Assembly (NCBI GenBank): GCA_946902875.1
Contig: OX336345.1
Span: 23,219,395 to 23,283,394 of the forward strand
Origin: Nematopogon swammerdamellus
Lineage: Eukaryota; Arthropoda; Insecta; Lepidoptera; Adelidae
Reading direction: 5' to 3'
Length of the DNA stretch: 64,000 nt
Both the position numbers and the translations under genes were made by a program. The notes beneath the pieces were generated by a model. It did no database searches, was not told where the DNA came from, and worked only from the letters and a program-made list of their open reading frames with translations. The number at the start of each line of letters is the position of its first letter. Position 1 is the first letter of the stretch. Positions 10,780 to 22,069 of the stretch are shown one piece after another.

Positions 10780-11030
10780 CGCTGGGGAAAGGCTAACACG
10801 CGATTTGAAGACCCGTGGATTGTAGGAGTAGGGAAAGATATTCCCGGAAGGAAGACAGTTCCTTCCAAGTTCCTTCTGTGTGACACAAGAACGTTTTAGA
10901 GAATCGTGCAGTTCGAAGAACTCTTCTGTGGCTACAAAGTGTTCCGCGAGAGTATGGCGGGTTTGGTTGGCGAGGATGAACGGGAGGAGGAGGGAGGCTG
11001 TAAGCAATGATTTTTTTAATGAAAACCAGT
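10780..11030 (-). pseudogene. Jockey/CR1-type LINE C-terminal scrap
   Basis: On the minus strand the frame reads QTRHTLAEHFV, a stretch ending LRNCLPSGNIFP-like sequence, then SYNPRVFKSRV, matching the C-terminus of the 6700-7725 LINE with several small deletions and frameshifts. A poly(A)-like run and a piece of SINE-like sequence follow. Confidence 0.75.
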
Positions 11031-11511
11031 ATGGGTGGCTGTGCCGAAGGGCCAAAGGTGCGCGAAATATGCTAACGAGCCTCACCTCACGAAATCACGT
11101 TCAGCGTGGTACCTACCATACATCCATTTCAGTAGTGTAGTGCAAAGACCGTACCAAACTATGTAGATAGACGCGGTGCTCGATAACTATTTTCTCGACA
11201 ATCATGCTCCAAAACTCCGGCATCCCCTCTCCCTTCCTTGCAATACCGACAATCCTCGTAAAGCGGAGAAAGACGGCGAGAAAACTATTTGTTTCTTTTT
11301 AACACATTAGGGCCTTATGCATCGCTTCCTCTTGCCACTCGCTTGTGCCACCAAGCATACATACGGGAGTGGCAACCGTCGAGCGCTATTATATGGGAAA
11401 ATTAGCCGCGTCTTAGTGCATTATGCTCTTACAATATAATAGTCTGCGGGATCGAACGTCAGTGCACATGTGACTTGGGGACAAAGAACACGTATATGTG
11501 CACTACGCAAA

Positions 11512-11591
11512 ATGGCGAGTTGTGCAGTTCGTACGTGTCGAAAGAGCTCAAGATCATCAGGAATAACAAAAGATGGCGTAACCTTTCATAG
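11512..11591 (+). CDS. First coding exon of a THAP zinc-finger protein (partial)
   Basis: The exon starts at an ATG in fair context (gcaaaATGg) and encodes MASCAVRTCRKSSRSSGITK followed by DGVTFH, then the donor AG|gtaagt. This is the classic start of a THAP domain: Met-x-x-Cys-x4-Cys and a ...TFHRFP run at the exon border; the split codon AG+N would give Arg or Ser after His. THAP domains bind DNA through a C2CH zinc site; they occur in transcription regulators and in P-element transposases, so either a host regulator or a transposon-derived gene is possible. The second exon, which should supply the remaining Cys-His pair and the AVPTIF-type end, was not found downstream in this window, so the intron is long, the partner is lost, or this is a relic. 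Confidence 0.6.
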
Positions 11592-11763
11592 GTAAGTCAT
11601 TTTAATGATAATACAACGCTTAAAACGTGAAAAATACAATAATTCCGCGAGTTAGGAGCACGACTGCGCGCCATACCGGGCGCGTACACATGATAGGCAA
11701 ATTTGACAGACTGAAAAGAAATTTGAAATCAATTATTGTATACGGGGATGTTGTAATAAATGC

Positions 11764-11870
11764 GATGTTGTTTATCATAAATGCGAAAGTATATTTGTTT
11801 GTTTATTTGTTTGCTATCATGTTGTTTATCATAAATGCGAAAGTATATTTGTTTGTTTATTTGTTTGCTT
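11764..11870 (+). repeat. Direct duplication (~51 bp x 2)
   Basis: The block atgttgtttatcataaatgc plus gaaagtatatttgtttgttt recurs after about 55 bp with a perfect match. Part of it resembles Helitron-like 5' wording (ataaatgcgaaagt). Confidence 0.8.
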
Positions 11871-12052
11871 GTTTTTTTTAAGTGAAAATTTCTTTAGCGG
11901 TTCTTGGCACTTTTTTAGGTGGGTATAAAATTTATAACTCGAAATTGCGACATCGCGTCAGCGTCATTTTTAAAATGAAACCTTAAGTCATTGCACTAAG
12001 GGTTAAGTTAGAGTGGCACGGGATCTGCCGGCTCACCCGGAGTGCAACTGTT

Positions 12053-12480
12053 AAGTAGGGTTCGGTAACAGGTTTATGTCTGTCCATTCTACTAAGTTCT
12101 GCAAAATGAATGTAGGGTTCCGTAACAAATGCATGTCTGTCCGTTCTACAAAATTTAACATTTATTTCAAAATGAATGTAGGGTTCCGTAACAAATGCAT
12201 GTCTGTCCGTTCTACTAAATTTTACAATTTTCAACCAAGGTCCTCCGACGGTTATTTTATAATAAAAGTAGGGTTCCGTAACACGTTTATGTCTGTCCAT
12301 TCTACTAATAAGTTCTGCAAAATGAATGTATGGTTCCGTAACAAATGCATGTCTGTCCGTTCTACAAAATTTAACATTTATTTTAAAATGAATGTAGGGT
12401 TCCGTAACAAATGCATGTCTGTCCGTTCTACTAAATTTTACAATTTTCAACCAAGGTCCTCCGACGGTTATTTTATAATA
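12053..12480 (+). repeat. Duplicated ggttccgtaac unit (~185 bp x 2)
   Basis: Three short units built on gtagggttccgtaacaaatg and catgtctgtccgttctac make a ~185-bp block that is repeated once (12090-12270 and 12272-12480). It abuts the 109-bp satellite and has the same gene-free, open-frame-by-chance look. Confidence 0.8.
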
Positions 12481-13961
12481 AAAGTGTCTGTGTGGGCCCT
12501 GAATACGAATCCGTTGTCAAAATTAAAAAAAAGTGGCCGCCATTTTGAACTTTTTAGTTACTGGACCGATTGCTTTCAAAATCGATATCTGGGTGTCTGT
12601 GTGGGCTCTGAATACGAATCCGTTGTCAAAATTTTATAAAAGTGGCCGCCATTTTGAACTTTTTAGTTACTGGACCGATTGCTTTCAAAATCGATATCTG
12701 GGTGTCTGTGTGGGCTCTGAATACGAATCCGTTGTCAAAATTTTATAAAAGTGGCCGCCATTTTGAACTTTTTAGTTACTGGACCGATTGCTTTCAAAAT
12801 CGATATCTGGGTGTCTGTGTGGGCTCTGAATACGAATCCGTTGTCAAAATTTTTTAAAAATGGCCGCCATTTTGAACTTTTTAGTTACTGGACCGATTGC
12901 TTTCAAAATCGATATCTGGGTGTCCGTGTGGGGTCTGAATACGAATCCGTTGTCAAAATTTAAAAAAAGTGGTCGCCATTTTGAACTTTTTAGTTACTGG
13001 ACCGATTGCTTTCAAAATCGATATCTGGGTGTCTGTGTGGGCTCTGAATACGAATCCGTTGTCAAAATTTTATAAAAGTGGCCGCCATTTTGAACTTTTT
13101 AGTTACTGGACCGATTGCTTTCAAAATCGATATCTGGGTGTCCGTGCGGGCTCTGAATACGAATACGTTGTCAAAATTAAAAAAAAGTGACCGCCATTTT
13201 GAACTTTTTAGTTACTGAACCGATTGCTTTCAAAATCGATATCTGGGTGTCTGTGTAGGTTCTGAACACGAATCCGTTGTCAAAATTTAAAAAAGTTTCC
13301 GCCATTTTGAACTTTTTCGTTCCTGGACCGATTGCTTTCAAAATCGATATCTGGGTGTCTGTGTGGGCTCTGAATACGAATCCGTTGTCAAAATTTTATA
13401 AAAGTGGCCGCCATTTTGAACTTTTTAGTTACTGGACCGATTGCTTTCAAAATCGCTATCTGGGTGTATGTGTGGGCTCTGAATACGAATCTGTAGTCAA
13501 AATTTAAAAAAAGTGGCCGCCATTTTGAACTTTTTAGTTACTGGAACGATTGCTTTCAAAATCGATATCTGGGTGTCTGTGTGGGCTCTGAATACGAATC
13601 CGTTGTCAAAATGTAAAAAAGTGGCCGCCATTTTGAACTTTTTAGTTACTGAACCGATTGCTTTCAAAATCGATATCTGGGTGTATGTGTGGGCTCTGAA
13701 TACGAATCTGTAGTAAAAATTAAAAAAAAGTAGCCGCCATTTTGAACTTTTTAGTTACTGGACCGATTGCTTTCAATATCGCTATCTGGGTGTAAGTGTG
13801 GGCTCTGAATACGAATCTGTAGTCAAAATTTAAAAAAAGTGGCCGCCATTTTGAACTTTTTAGTTACTGGACCGATTGCTTTCAAAATTGATATCTGGGT
13901 GTCTGTGTGGGCTCTGAATACGAATCCGTTGTCAAAATGTAAAAAAAGTGGCCGCCATTTT
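12481..13961 (+). repeat. 109-bp satellite, ~13.5 units, left arm of palindrome
   Basis: Units carry gtggccgccattttgaactt, ttagttactggaccgattgc, tttcaaaatcgatatctggg and gaatacgaatccgttgtcaa. The first six units are most alike; later ones carry shared variants (ctgtagtcaaaa; cgctatctgggtgtatg), so variants occur in a defined order. Short open frames of about 70 residues in each unit are by-products. Confidence 0.95.
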
Positions 13962-14680
13962 AAATAATAATATAATAACCGCCATAGTAACTAAAAAGTT
14001 CAAAATGGCGGCCACTTTTTTTACATTTTGACAACGGATTCGTATTCAGAGCCCACACAGACACCCAGATATCGATTTTGAAAGCAATCGGTCCAGTAAC
14101 TAAAAAGTTCAAAATGGCGGCCACTTTTTTTAAATTTTGACTACAGATTCGTATTCAGAGCCCACACTTACACCCAGATAGCGATATTGAAAGCAATCGG
14201 TCCAGTAACTAAAAAGTTCAAAATGGCGGCTACTTTTTTTTAATTTTTACTACAGATTCGTATTCAGAGCCCACACATACACCCAGATATCGATTTTGAA
14301 AGCAATCGGTCCAGTAACTAAAAAGTTCAAAATGGCGGCCACTTTTTTTACATTTTGACAACGGATTCGTATTCAGAGCCCACACAGACACCCAGATATC
14401 GATTTTGAAAGCAATCGTTCCAGTAACTAAAAAGTTCAAAATGGCGGCCACTTTTTTTAAATTTTGACTACAGATTCGTATTCAGAGCCCACACATACAC
14501 CCAGATAGCGATTTTGAAAGCAATCGGTCCAGTAACTAAAAAGTTCAAAATGGCGGCCACTTTTTTTAAATTTTTACTACAGATTCGTATTCAGAGCCCA
14601 CACATACACCCAGATATCGATTTTGAAAGCAATCGGTCCAGTAACTAAAAAGTTCAAAATTGCGGCCACTTTTTTTAAAT
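13283..14680. repeat. Near-perfect palindrome, ~680-bp arms, 40-bp loop
   Basis: From 14002 to 14680 the satellite runs on the opposite strand and mirrors 13283-13961 unit by unit: even variant units (tgtaagtgtgggctctg with tcaatatcgctatctg) recur at the mirrored place. The loop is 13962-14001 (aaataataatataataaccg and ccatagtaact...). The centre is near 13981. Mirroring of variants means one arm was copied from the other, rather than two arrays expanding separately. A fold-back sequencing or assembly artefact must be excluded. Confidence 0.9.
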
Positions 14681-15296
14681 CGCGAGATTAAAACACCATG
14701 AATATTATTAAACCGGAAAAAAATATTGTTTTAAGGAAGACTCCAATCTTTTACTCTGTTCCTCGAAGTTTAGGTAAATAAGCCCTACTTATTCCTATCA
14801 CTGATTATTAGTACAACTTTTCAAAAATATTAGAACAACAGTCTGGTTTAATTTTTCAATATTTTTTTTTGGATTCAAACAATAATATTCGTTCAGAAAA
14901 AACTATTTGAAATAATATTACAAATAACAATTTCAAAATTCACAAATATACCGCACCATCATCGTCCGTCAGACTGGCATTCGTAGTGATCCCGTCAAGT
15001 TGCCGTCAAGCAAGGCTTCCGATTGGTCGGACGGTCGGCTCTTACTACCAGATACCCGAGCCAAGCCAGCGATAACAAACCTGTCGCTGGCCTTGCTCGC
15101 TCTGTCTCTCTCTATATCGCAGGGCGCGATATGGGTAACGGAGATAGACAAGTCACGTCATAAAAGATTAAATTGCGATTTCGATTTTCGTAGTAGTAGG
15201 GATTTTTGGCTAGCCGTGCTCCGATACAAACGCAGTAGCGTTGCGTCTCCCGTATGTATGCTCGGTGGCTTGTGCGCGCTAGGCCAATCATATTCC
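14681..15296. other. No gene seen
   Basis: AT-rich to 14950, then a moderately GC-rich patch (14985-15290) without recognisable exon borders or repeat membership. Confidence 0.5.
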
Positions 15297-15731
15297 CAGA
15301 GGCGGACTTTCCTTAAGACCGACTAGGCCCGGGCCTAGGGCGGCCAGATATTAGGGGCGGCCAATCTGTACAAGCAGCTGAAAGCAGTGAGTGCAGGTAT
15401 ACAGAATAGAAAGGGTCGGAGCAAGTGCGTGCGACGACGTGCGGGAGCGGTGAGCGCGGCGGCGGAGACGACGCACTATTTACGCGGACAAAATAATTTA
15501 GCTATGACGATAAGGTCAATATTGCCACAAAACTTATAATAAATACTTTTGCTATATGTAAAATAAACCGAGAAATAATATATTTCTGGCAGGTTGAACC
15601 GAACGCAATACTGATTTTCGTACAACTTCACATTTGTATCTATGCTGTAAACTTAAAAGGGGCGGCTGCATTGAATTGGGGCGGCTGGTACTAAGCGGCC
15701 TAGGGCGGCTAAGGCTGCTAGTCCGCCTCTG
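15297..15731. mobile_element. hAT MITE (435 bp) with perfect 8-bp TSD
   Basis: Inverted ends CAGAGGCGGACT and AGTCCGCCTCTG, flanked exactly by catattcc on both sides (15289-15296 and 15732-15739). The inner gggcggcc/ggcggcta runs extend the inverted repeat. No transposase frame: non-autonomous. The perfect duplication and ends suggest a fairly recent insertion. Confidence 0.95.
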
Positions 15732-15875
15732 CATATTCCTTTTTAGGTTCATATCCCTTTTGGCGGAGCAAACACTAGTTTGCTACGGTCTTTGGTCTAG
15801 TTCAGCACAAGCTGAGTTGAGAGCAAGACAGCTCCTACAGTTCTACACTGATTGATTGTGCTTGGCAATACGAAA

Positions 15876-15994
15876 TCACTTCACTGTGGCCTGATAGCGA
15901 GCCGCCGCCGGGGTCGCGGGCTCGCGGGTCACCGGAGTCGGAGCTGGCGATCTTGGCGATAGCTCGCACTCAACACTCTCCACTATCGCAAGAA
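15876..15994 (-). other. Candidate terminal coding exon in a GC-rich island
   Basis: On the minus strand, after attaatcacag, the frame reads LAIVESVECELSPRSPAPTP, then a Pro/Ala/Thr-rich run ending ARYQATVK and TGA. GC content is far above the flanks. The acceptor lacks a pyrimidine tract and no partner exon was found, so this could equally be a promoter or 5' UTR island. Confidence 0.25.
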
Positions 15995-16261
15995 CTGTGA
16001 TTAATATGAGATTATTGACTTCTCGGTCTAAGCTCTAATCGTGTGATGAGCAAAGTGATTCATACTGGTCATTCGTGGTCGGAAATATTTAATTTTTTTA
16101 ATTTGAATAGAAGTTTAAGACGAGCGACTTGGGTACATGTATATTTTGTAACTATTTATTTATTAATTCACACATACTCGTATGTATGTGGTAGCCCTAT
16201 TAGATATTCTGTGGTGGTAGTAAGTAAGTAGGTGGTACTAAACTTGTAATACTTACTTATT

Positions 16262-16930
16262 ATTTTGGGAAACTGACACGGTTGGCTACATCACCTACAA
16301 CATCCGTGATGTCAGCCAATAACACCGGGTGAACTAGGCGCCATGTCAGTGCTTCCCTTAATTTCATGTCATGTCGGCTGGACTGGACGGAAAACACGAA
16401 TTTTTTTTTATTTGTTTTTTTTCCTATTTTGCTTAATTGTATGACAAGCGCAGCTCTATTATCAAATGAAATGAAATGACATCAAATGAAATATATTTAT
16501 TTTATTAGACACGAGATCAATAAAATGGATATGAAGGTCAATTCGTTATAGTTTTATAAAAAAATTCGTTTGTAAATATTCATAACGTGTATTACACTTT
16601 ATTGAATACCAAGTAATAAAAATTATGTGAAGAAATTTGTATTTGTATTTTGATACTAGATGATTGTGAGCTAGGATGCCATGTCAGTGCTTCCCTTCCC
16701 CCCTGAACTGGACGGAAAACACATAGCCGTTTCGACCGACGTTTCATTCAGTGCGGTGGTACCAACCCGGGCGGGTTGAACCCTACCACCACCTAGTAAG
16801 GTAAGAAGGTAAGGGACCTACCGAACCCCGGCAGCTTCCAACGGTCGAGCTGTCACCCATCCAAGCACTGACCGCGGCCAGCGTTGCTTAACAATTAGTT
16901 GACGTCTGCACCACTGAGCTATCGAGGCTG
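16262..16930 (-). mobile_element. SINE-A (5S-like) copy split by an insertion
   Basis: The 3' half (gaaactgacacggttggcta to ggacggaaaacacgaa) is at 16262-16400 and the 5' part with the 5S-like segment (cacccatccaagcactgacc) at 16672-16930; between them lie ~270 bp of unrelated AT-rich DNA. Part of the junction sequence (atgccatgtcagtgcttccc) is present twice, so two overlapping truncated copies are also possible. Confidence 0.75.
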
Positions 16931-17194
16931 AAAATGTATATTATCACGAAAAACACCTTTTCTTCATTTCAGTTCAGTTTACTCTTTCACTCATCCAACC
17001 AATGTTGATGGTGTGGTGATAGCACGTGTTCCGACAGCGACCAAGTTCATTGTCCAGCGGAGAGAGAATGGATTAATTTATATTAATTCGAGTAAGTGCG
17101 GACATTGTCAGCTCAGTAGACAGCCAGTGCTAAATATAGATTCCACTAATTGTTACGGCGTCCCATGCATTGCATCTGAATCCTATCCTACTAA

Positions 17195-17380
17195 TATTTA
17201 TAAACGCGAAAGTTTGTGAGGATGGATGGATGTATGGAGTTTTGTTCCTGTTTCACGCAAAAACTACTGAACGGATTTTGATGAGACTTTACAGTACTAT
17301 TGCTTATACATCAGAATAACATATAGGCTATATACCATCAAGCTAAATAGCCTTAGGGCTCAGCCAGCAGTATCAAATAA
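17195..17380 (+). mobile_element. Helitron-like 5' end fragment
   Basis: The wording actaatatttataaacgcga, gaaagtttgtgaggatggat and aaaactactgaacggatttt is typical of the 5' part of lepidopteran non-autonomous Helitrons. The 3' end is missing. Confidence 0.65.
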
Positions 17381-17470
17381 AGTATAGTATGGACGGGAGA
17401 GAGAGAATATAAAAGACAAGAAAAACAAAAGCCTATCAACGTCACGTAAAAACTTCAATTTCGAATTCTG

Positions 17471-17541
17471 TTCTTTTTGACGTGATGACGTCACGTCTTA
17501 TAAATTGATGAACACCGGCTGCACACACGAAAAAGTGTCAC
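17471..17541. repeat. Repeat fragment shared with 38886-38965
   Basis: About 70 bp (tgacgtgatgacgtcacgtc to gtgtcacgttccatctgaa) are nearly identical to 38886-38965. The core atgacgtcac is a palindromic CRE-like octamer context (TGACGTCA). Confidence 0.8.
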
Positions 17542-17544
17542 GTT

Positions 17545-17925
17545 CCATCTGAATCTGCGTGTGCAAGCGAGAGTCGAGCGAAGTCGCTCTACAGTCTCTT
17601 CAAGAATCTAGGGCTGCCAAGATCGACGCTAAGCTCTTATATGGAGAGAGCACTTGGGAGAGAGCTTCGAAAACATCACTGGAAGCATCCTACAGAATAA
17701 TAGGTAGAGAGAGGGAGGTCGAGAGCGGGACTGGTGGTTTCCCCGCGTCCTAGTCAACGCAGACTAGCTGACGAGGGCTTGATGCGAGCCGAAACGTGAA
17801 GCATGCGCGGAAAATTTAGAGTGGCCACTCGCTAGTCCCGACCTCGATTAACACCCTCCTCTACTGCCAATGGGCCCGGATATGTTCGCTGAAGCCATCA
17901 TCGCAAGCTTAGTTCCACATCTTCC
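17545..17925 (+). pseudogene. RLE-type LINE 3' fragment (R2/NeSL-like family)
   Basis: Encodes the C-terminal tail of the family at 58.6-64 kb (ending in the same [10 protein letters not shown]), followed by its 3' UTR (gatgcgagccgaaacgtgaa) to the conserved end agttccacatcttcct. It is 5'-truncated and carries small indels that break the frame. Unlike the cluster at 57-64 kb it is on the plus strand. Confidence 0.85.
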
Positions 17926-17937
17926 TATATAAAAATC

Positions 17938-17976
17938 TAGCCCCCCACCCCCCCCCCCCCCCCCCACCCCCCCTTA
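17938..17976. repeat. Poly(C) tract
   Basis: Almost pure C with two A interruptions. It lies beside a TIR-element end. Confidence 0.95.
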
Positions 17977-18007
17977 GGGAACACCCTGTATTCCCTATTT
18001 TTTTATA

Positions 18008-18092
18008 GTTTACAGGAAAACCTAAACGAAAAGTCTCACGGAAAACACATTGGTACTCCACGCGAGCTCAACTCGCACTTGGCCGCTTTTTT
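18008..18092. mobile_element. End of a TIR element (2671-4288 family)
   Basis: The stretch tccacgcgagctcaactcgc followed by acttggccgctttttt matches the right ends at 4240-4288 and 53300-53343. The other end is not visible. From 18093 to 18480 a 109-residue minus-strand frame exists but has no recognisable domain, so I do not call a gene. Confidence 0.6.
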
Positions 18093-18499
18093 TACCCTAT
18101 CGAGGCTGGCAGCGTCTCCTCCGCCGTGCCAGCCAGGCCTAATACAACAAACCCACGCACAGCATAGCTGCATATGGTTGCAAAATGTCCAGGCAAATAG
18201 CTGCGCGCAGTAAGTGGCCCGCGGTTGTGTCCGACGAGTAGCGCTATAGACCGATAGCGCTGGGCTATTTTGAGGACATAAGTTAAAAAAATTCTAAACT
18301 TGCTTATTTCTTGCCTGTGGATACAGTCGTACATAAGAAGCATAATATTGCGTTTTGTGTCACATCTGTCACTTGCATTTTCAGCAATTCGAAGATTTGT
18401 GGTTGTTTTTTTTAATTCCATTCAAAACTGGCAAAATTAATCTAAACTTTAAAATAATTATGGTATCATATCTAGGATAGCCTGCGGCGTGTGCAAACC

Positions 18500-19060
18500 C
18501 AGTTTGTGTCATCTTCGTCCAGTGCAAACTGACCTATGGTCAGTATGTAAAAACAGTGCCTAAAACAAAATTAGAATTGACAAAATTGTTATTTCCTATC
18601 TCAGATCACTTACATATGCCCATTAAATGAATTTGTGCCAAATTAGGGCACGCAATTTTAAGATTTTCAATTATGTTATTTTTCCAAGCTACAAAAGCTT
18701 CAAAAGAATATTAGAATGATTAGAGTTTACATATTCAATTTCATCAATGCATAAAAAATGTACATTGTAAAGTTGTGTCATTTTCATTCACGAAATAAAT
18801 CAATAAAACACAAAAACAGTTGTTGCGGTCAAAGCGGACGGACGCGGGCAGATGGCGGCGGGCGGGGGGCATACGCACGCACACACGTTCGTTCGGTACC
18901 TACGATTTCTTCTATGCGAAGCGGCGGCCGGTGTGGCTGGCTGGCGTGCCCCGCGTGCCTCGCTCGCTCGCCTCGCCCGCCGCGCCGCCCGCGCCCGCGC
19001 TCGCACTTCGTGCAAAGAAGTTTGGTATCTCCTATAGAGATAATAAATAATGCAATGCGA
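18500..19060. repeat. GC-rich repeat, paralog of 23130-23790
   Basis: The core (cgctcgctcgcctcgcccgc, then cgctcgcacttcgtgcaaag) recurs at 23245-23310. Both copies lie next to AT-rich DNA with spaced gatgacacaaa/cgacacaaa motifs. Overlapping Arg/Pro-rich frames in all six readings show there is no specific coding frame. Confidence 0.65.
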
Positions 19061-19244
19061 ATTTTGTACAAAGCCCGCGTCTGCAATCTCAATACCTACG
19101 AATGTCAATGGTCAATGTGGTCAATATTATTTTAGATTGACGCTTCGATTCGCTTAAAATTTGCATAAGTTCAAACTTTTCATGCATGACCCTAACACAA
19201 TCGTGCTGAACTAATATCCCGTTTTCTGTGAGAACTAGAAACTT

Positions 19245-21749
19245 CGTCACGAACTTTTGTTTTGGTCATAACTCGAGAACCACTGGTGCTAGACCCATCG
19301 TGTTGGTACTCAAAACTTCAGGTCTCGGTGAGATCTATCCATCTGTCACGTGAACTTTTGTTTTGGTCATAACTCGAGAACCACTGGTGCTAGACCCATC
19401 GTGTTGGTACTCAAACTTCAGGTCTCGGTAAGATCTATCCATCTGTCATGAGAACTTTTGTTTTGGTCATAACTCGAGAACCACTGGTGCTAGACCCATC
19501 GTGTTGGTACTCAAACTTCAGGTCTCGGTGAGATCTATCCATCTGTCACGTGAACTTTTGTTTTGGTCATAACTCGAGAACCACTGGTGCTAGACCCATT
19601 GTGTTGGTACTCAAACTTCAAGTCTCGGTGAGATCTACCCATCTCTCACGTGAACTTTTGTTTTGGTCATAACTCGAGAACCACTGGTGCTAGACCCATC
19701 GTGTTGGTACTCAAACTTCAAGTCTCGGTGAGATCTATCCATCTCTCACGTGAACTTTTGTTTTGGTCATAACTCGAGAACCACTGGTGCTAGACCCATC
19801 GTGTTGCTACTCAAACTTCAGGTCTCGGTGAGATCTATCCATCTGTCACGTGAACTTTTGTTTTGGTCATAACTCGAGAACCACTGGTGCTAGACCCATC
19901 GTGTTGGTACTCAAACTTCAAGTCTCGGTGAGATCTATCCATCTGTCACGTGAACTTTTGTTTTGGTCATAACTCGAGAACCACTGGTGCTAGACCCATC
20001 ATGTTGCTACTCAAACTTCAGGTCTCGGTGAGATCTATCCATCTGTAACGTGAACTTTTGTTTTGGTCATAACTCGAGAACCACTGGTGCTAGACCTATC
20101 GTGCTGGTACTCAAACTTCAGGTCTCGGTGAGATCTATCCATCTGTCACGTGAACTTTTGTTTTGGTCATAACTCGAAAACCACTGGTGCTAGACCCATC
20201 GTGTTGCTACTCAAACTTCAGGTCTCGGTGAGATCTATACATCTGTCACGTGAACTTTTGTTTTGGTCATAACTCGAGAACCACTGGTGCTAGACCCATC
20301 GTGTTGGTACTCAAACTTCAAGTCTCGGTGAGATCTATCCATCTGTCACGTGAACTTTTGTTTTGGTCATAACTCGAGAACCACTGGTGCTAGACCCATC
20401 GTGTTGGTACTCAAACTTCAGGTCTCGGTGAGATCTATCCATCTGTCACGTGAACTTTTGTTTTGGTCATAACTCGAGAACCACTGGTGCTAGACCCATC
20501 GTGTTGGTACTCAAACTTCAAGTCTCGGTGAGATCTATCCATCTGTCACGTGAACTTTTGTTTTGGTCATAACTCGAGAACCACTGGTGCTAGACCCATC
20601 ATGTTGCTACTCAAACTTCAGGTCTCGGTGAGATCTATCCATCTGTAACGTGAACTTTTGTTTTAGTCATAACTCGAGAACCACTGGTGCTAGACCCATC
20701 GTGCTGGTACTCAAACTTCAGGTCTCGGTGAGATCTATCCATCTGTCATGTGAACTTTTGTTTTGGTCATAACTCGAAAACCACTGGTGCTAGACCCATC
20801 GTGTTGCTACTCAAACTTCAGGTCTCGGTGAGATCTATCCATCTGTCACGTGAACTTTTGTTTTGGTCATAACTCGAGAACCACTGGTGCTAGACCCATC
20901 GTGTTGGTACTCAAACTTCAGGTTTCGGTGAGATCTATCCATCTGTCGAGGCACTTTTGTTTTGGTCATATCATAACTCGAGAACCACTGGTGCTAGACC
21001 CATCGTGTTGGTCCTCAAACTTCATGTCTCGGTGAGATCTATCCATCTGTCACGTGAACTTTTGTTTTGGTCATAACTCGAAAACCACTGGTGCTAGACC
21101 CATCGTGTTGGTACTCATACTTCATGTCTCGCTGAGATCTATCCATCTGTCACGTGAACTTTTGTTTTGGTCATAACTCGAGAACCACTGGTGCTAGACC
21201 CATCGTGTTGGTACTCAAACTTCAGGTCTCGGTGAGATCTATCCATCTGTCACGTGAACTTTTGTTTTGGTCATAACTCGAGAACCACTGGTCCTAGATC
21301 CATCGTGTTGGTACTCAAACTTCAAGTCTCGGTGAGATCTATCCATCTGTCACGTGAACTTTTGTTTTGGTCATAACTCGAGAACCACTGGTGCTAGACC
21401 CATCGTGTTGCTACTCAAACTTCAGGTCTCGGTGAGATATATCCATCTGTCACGTGAACTTTTGTTTTGGTCATAACTCGAGAACCCCTGGTGCTAGGCC
21501 CATCGTGTTGGTACTCAAACTTCAGGTCTCGGTGAGATCTATCCAACTGTCACGTGAACTTTTGTTTTGGTCATAACTCGAGAACCACTGGTGCTAGACC
21601 CATCGTGTTGGTACTCAAACTTCAAGTCTCGGTGAGATCTCTCCATCTGTCAGCTGAACTTTTGTTTTGATCATAACTCGAGAATCACTGGTGCTAGACA
21701 CAACGTGTTGGTACTCAAACTTCAGGTCTCGGTGAGATCTATCCATCTG
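19245..21749 (+). repeat. 100-bp satellite, ~25 units
   Basis: Regular 100-bp units: tgaacttttgttttggtcat, aactcgagaaccactggtgc, tagacccatcgtgttggtac, tcaggtctcggtgagatct. Nearly every junction contains TCACGTGA (an 8-bp palindrome with an E-box core CACGTG) plus CTCGAG. Variants (atgttgctac; gtgctggtac) recur in blocks about five units apart, showing higher-order duplication. Confidence 0.97.
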
Positions 21750-22030
21750 TGTGAGTACCAACACGATGGGTCTAGCACCAGTGGTTCTCGAGTTATGACC
21801 AAAACAAAAGTTCACGTGACAGTTGGATAGATCTCACCGAGACCTAAAGTTTGAGTACCAACACAATGGGTTTAGCACCAGTGGTTCTCGAGTTATGACC
21901 AAAACAAAATTTCACGTGACAGATGGATAGATCTCACCGAGACATGAAGTTTGAGTACCAACACGATGGGTCTAGCACCAGTGGTTCTCGAGTTATGACC
22001 AAAACAAAGGTTCACGTGACAGATAGATTT
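21750..22030 (-). repeat. 100-bp satellite, inverted end (~2.8 units)
   Basis: At about 21750 the array flips: tgtgagtaccaacacgatgg, then gttctcgagttatgaccaaa. The flip falls inside a unit without spacer. The inverted units carry their own variants (gggtttagcacc), so this arm has diverged. Confidence 0.95.
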
Positions 22031-22069
22031 TAGAAATTATTCGCAATTATCGGATGCATGCAAGCAAAT

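Noticed and set aside
12076..14451. Overlapping ~70-residue ORFs in the 109-bp satellite
   Set aside because: The same peptide is produced by each satellite unit on the strand of that arm; no gene signals.
18092..18421. 109-residue minus-strand ORF
   Set aside because: No recognisable domain or splice context; overlaps an unclassified repeat border.
18800..19135. Five overlapping Arg/Pro/Ala-rich ORFs
   Set aside because: A GC-rich repeat is open in all frames; also present at 23.1-23.3 kb.
19245..22030. CRISPR-like array
   Set aside because: Units are contiguous 100-bp satellite copies with no unique spacers, in a eukaryotic genome.
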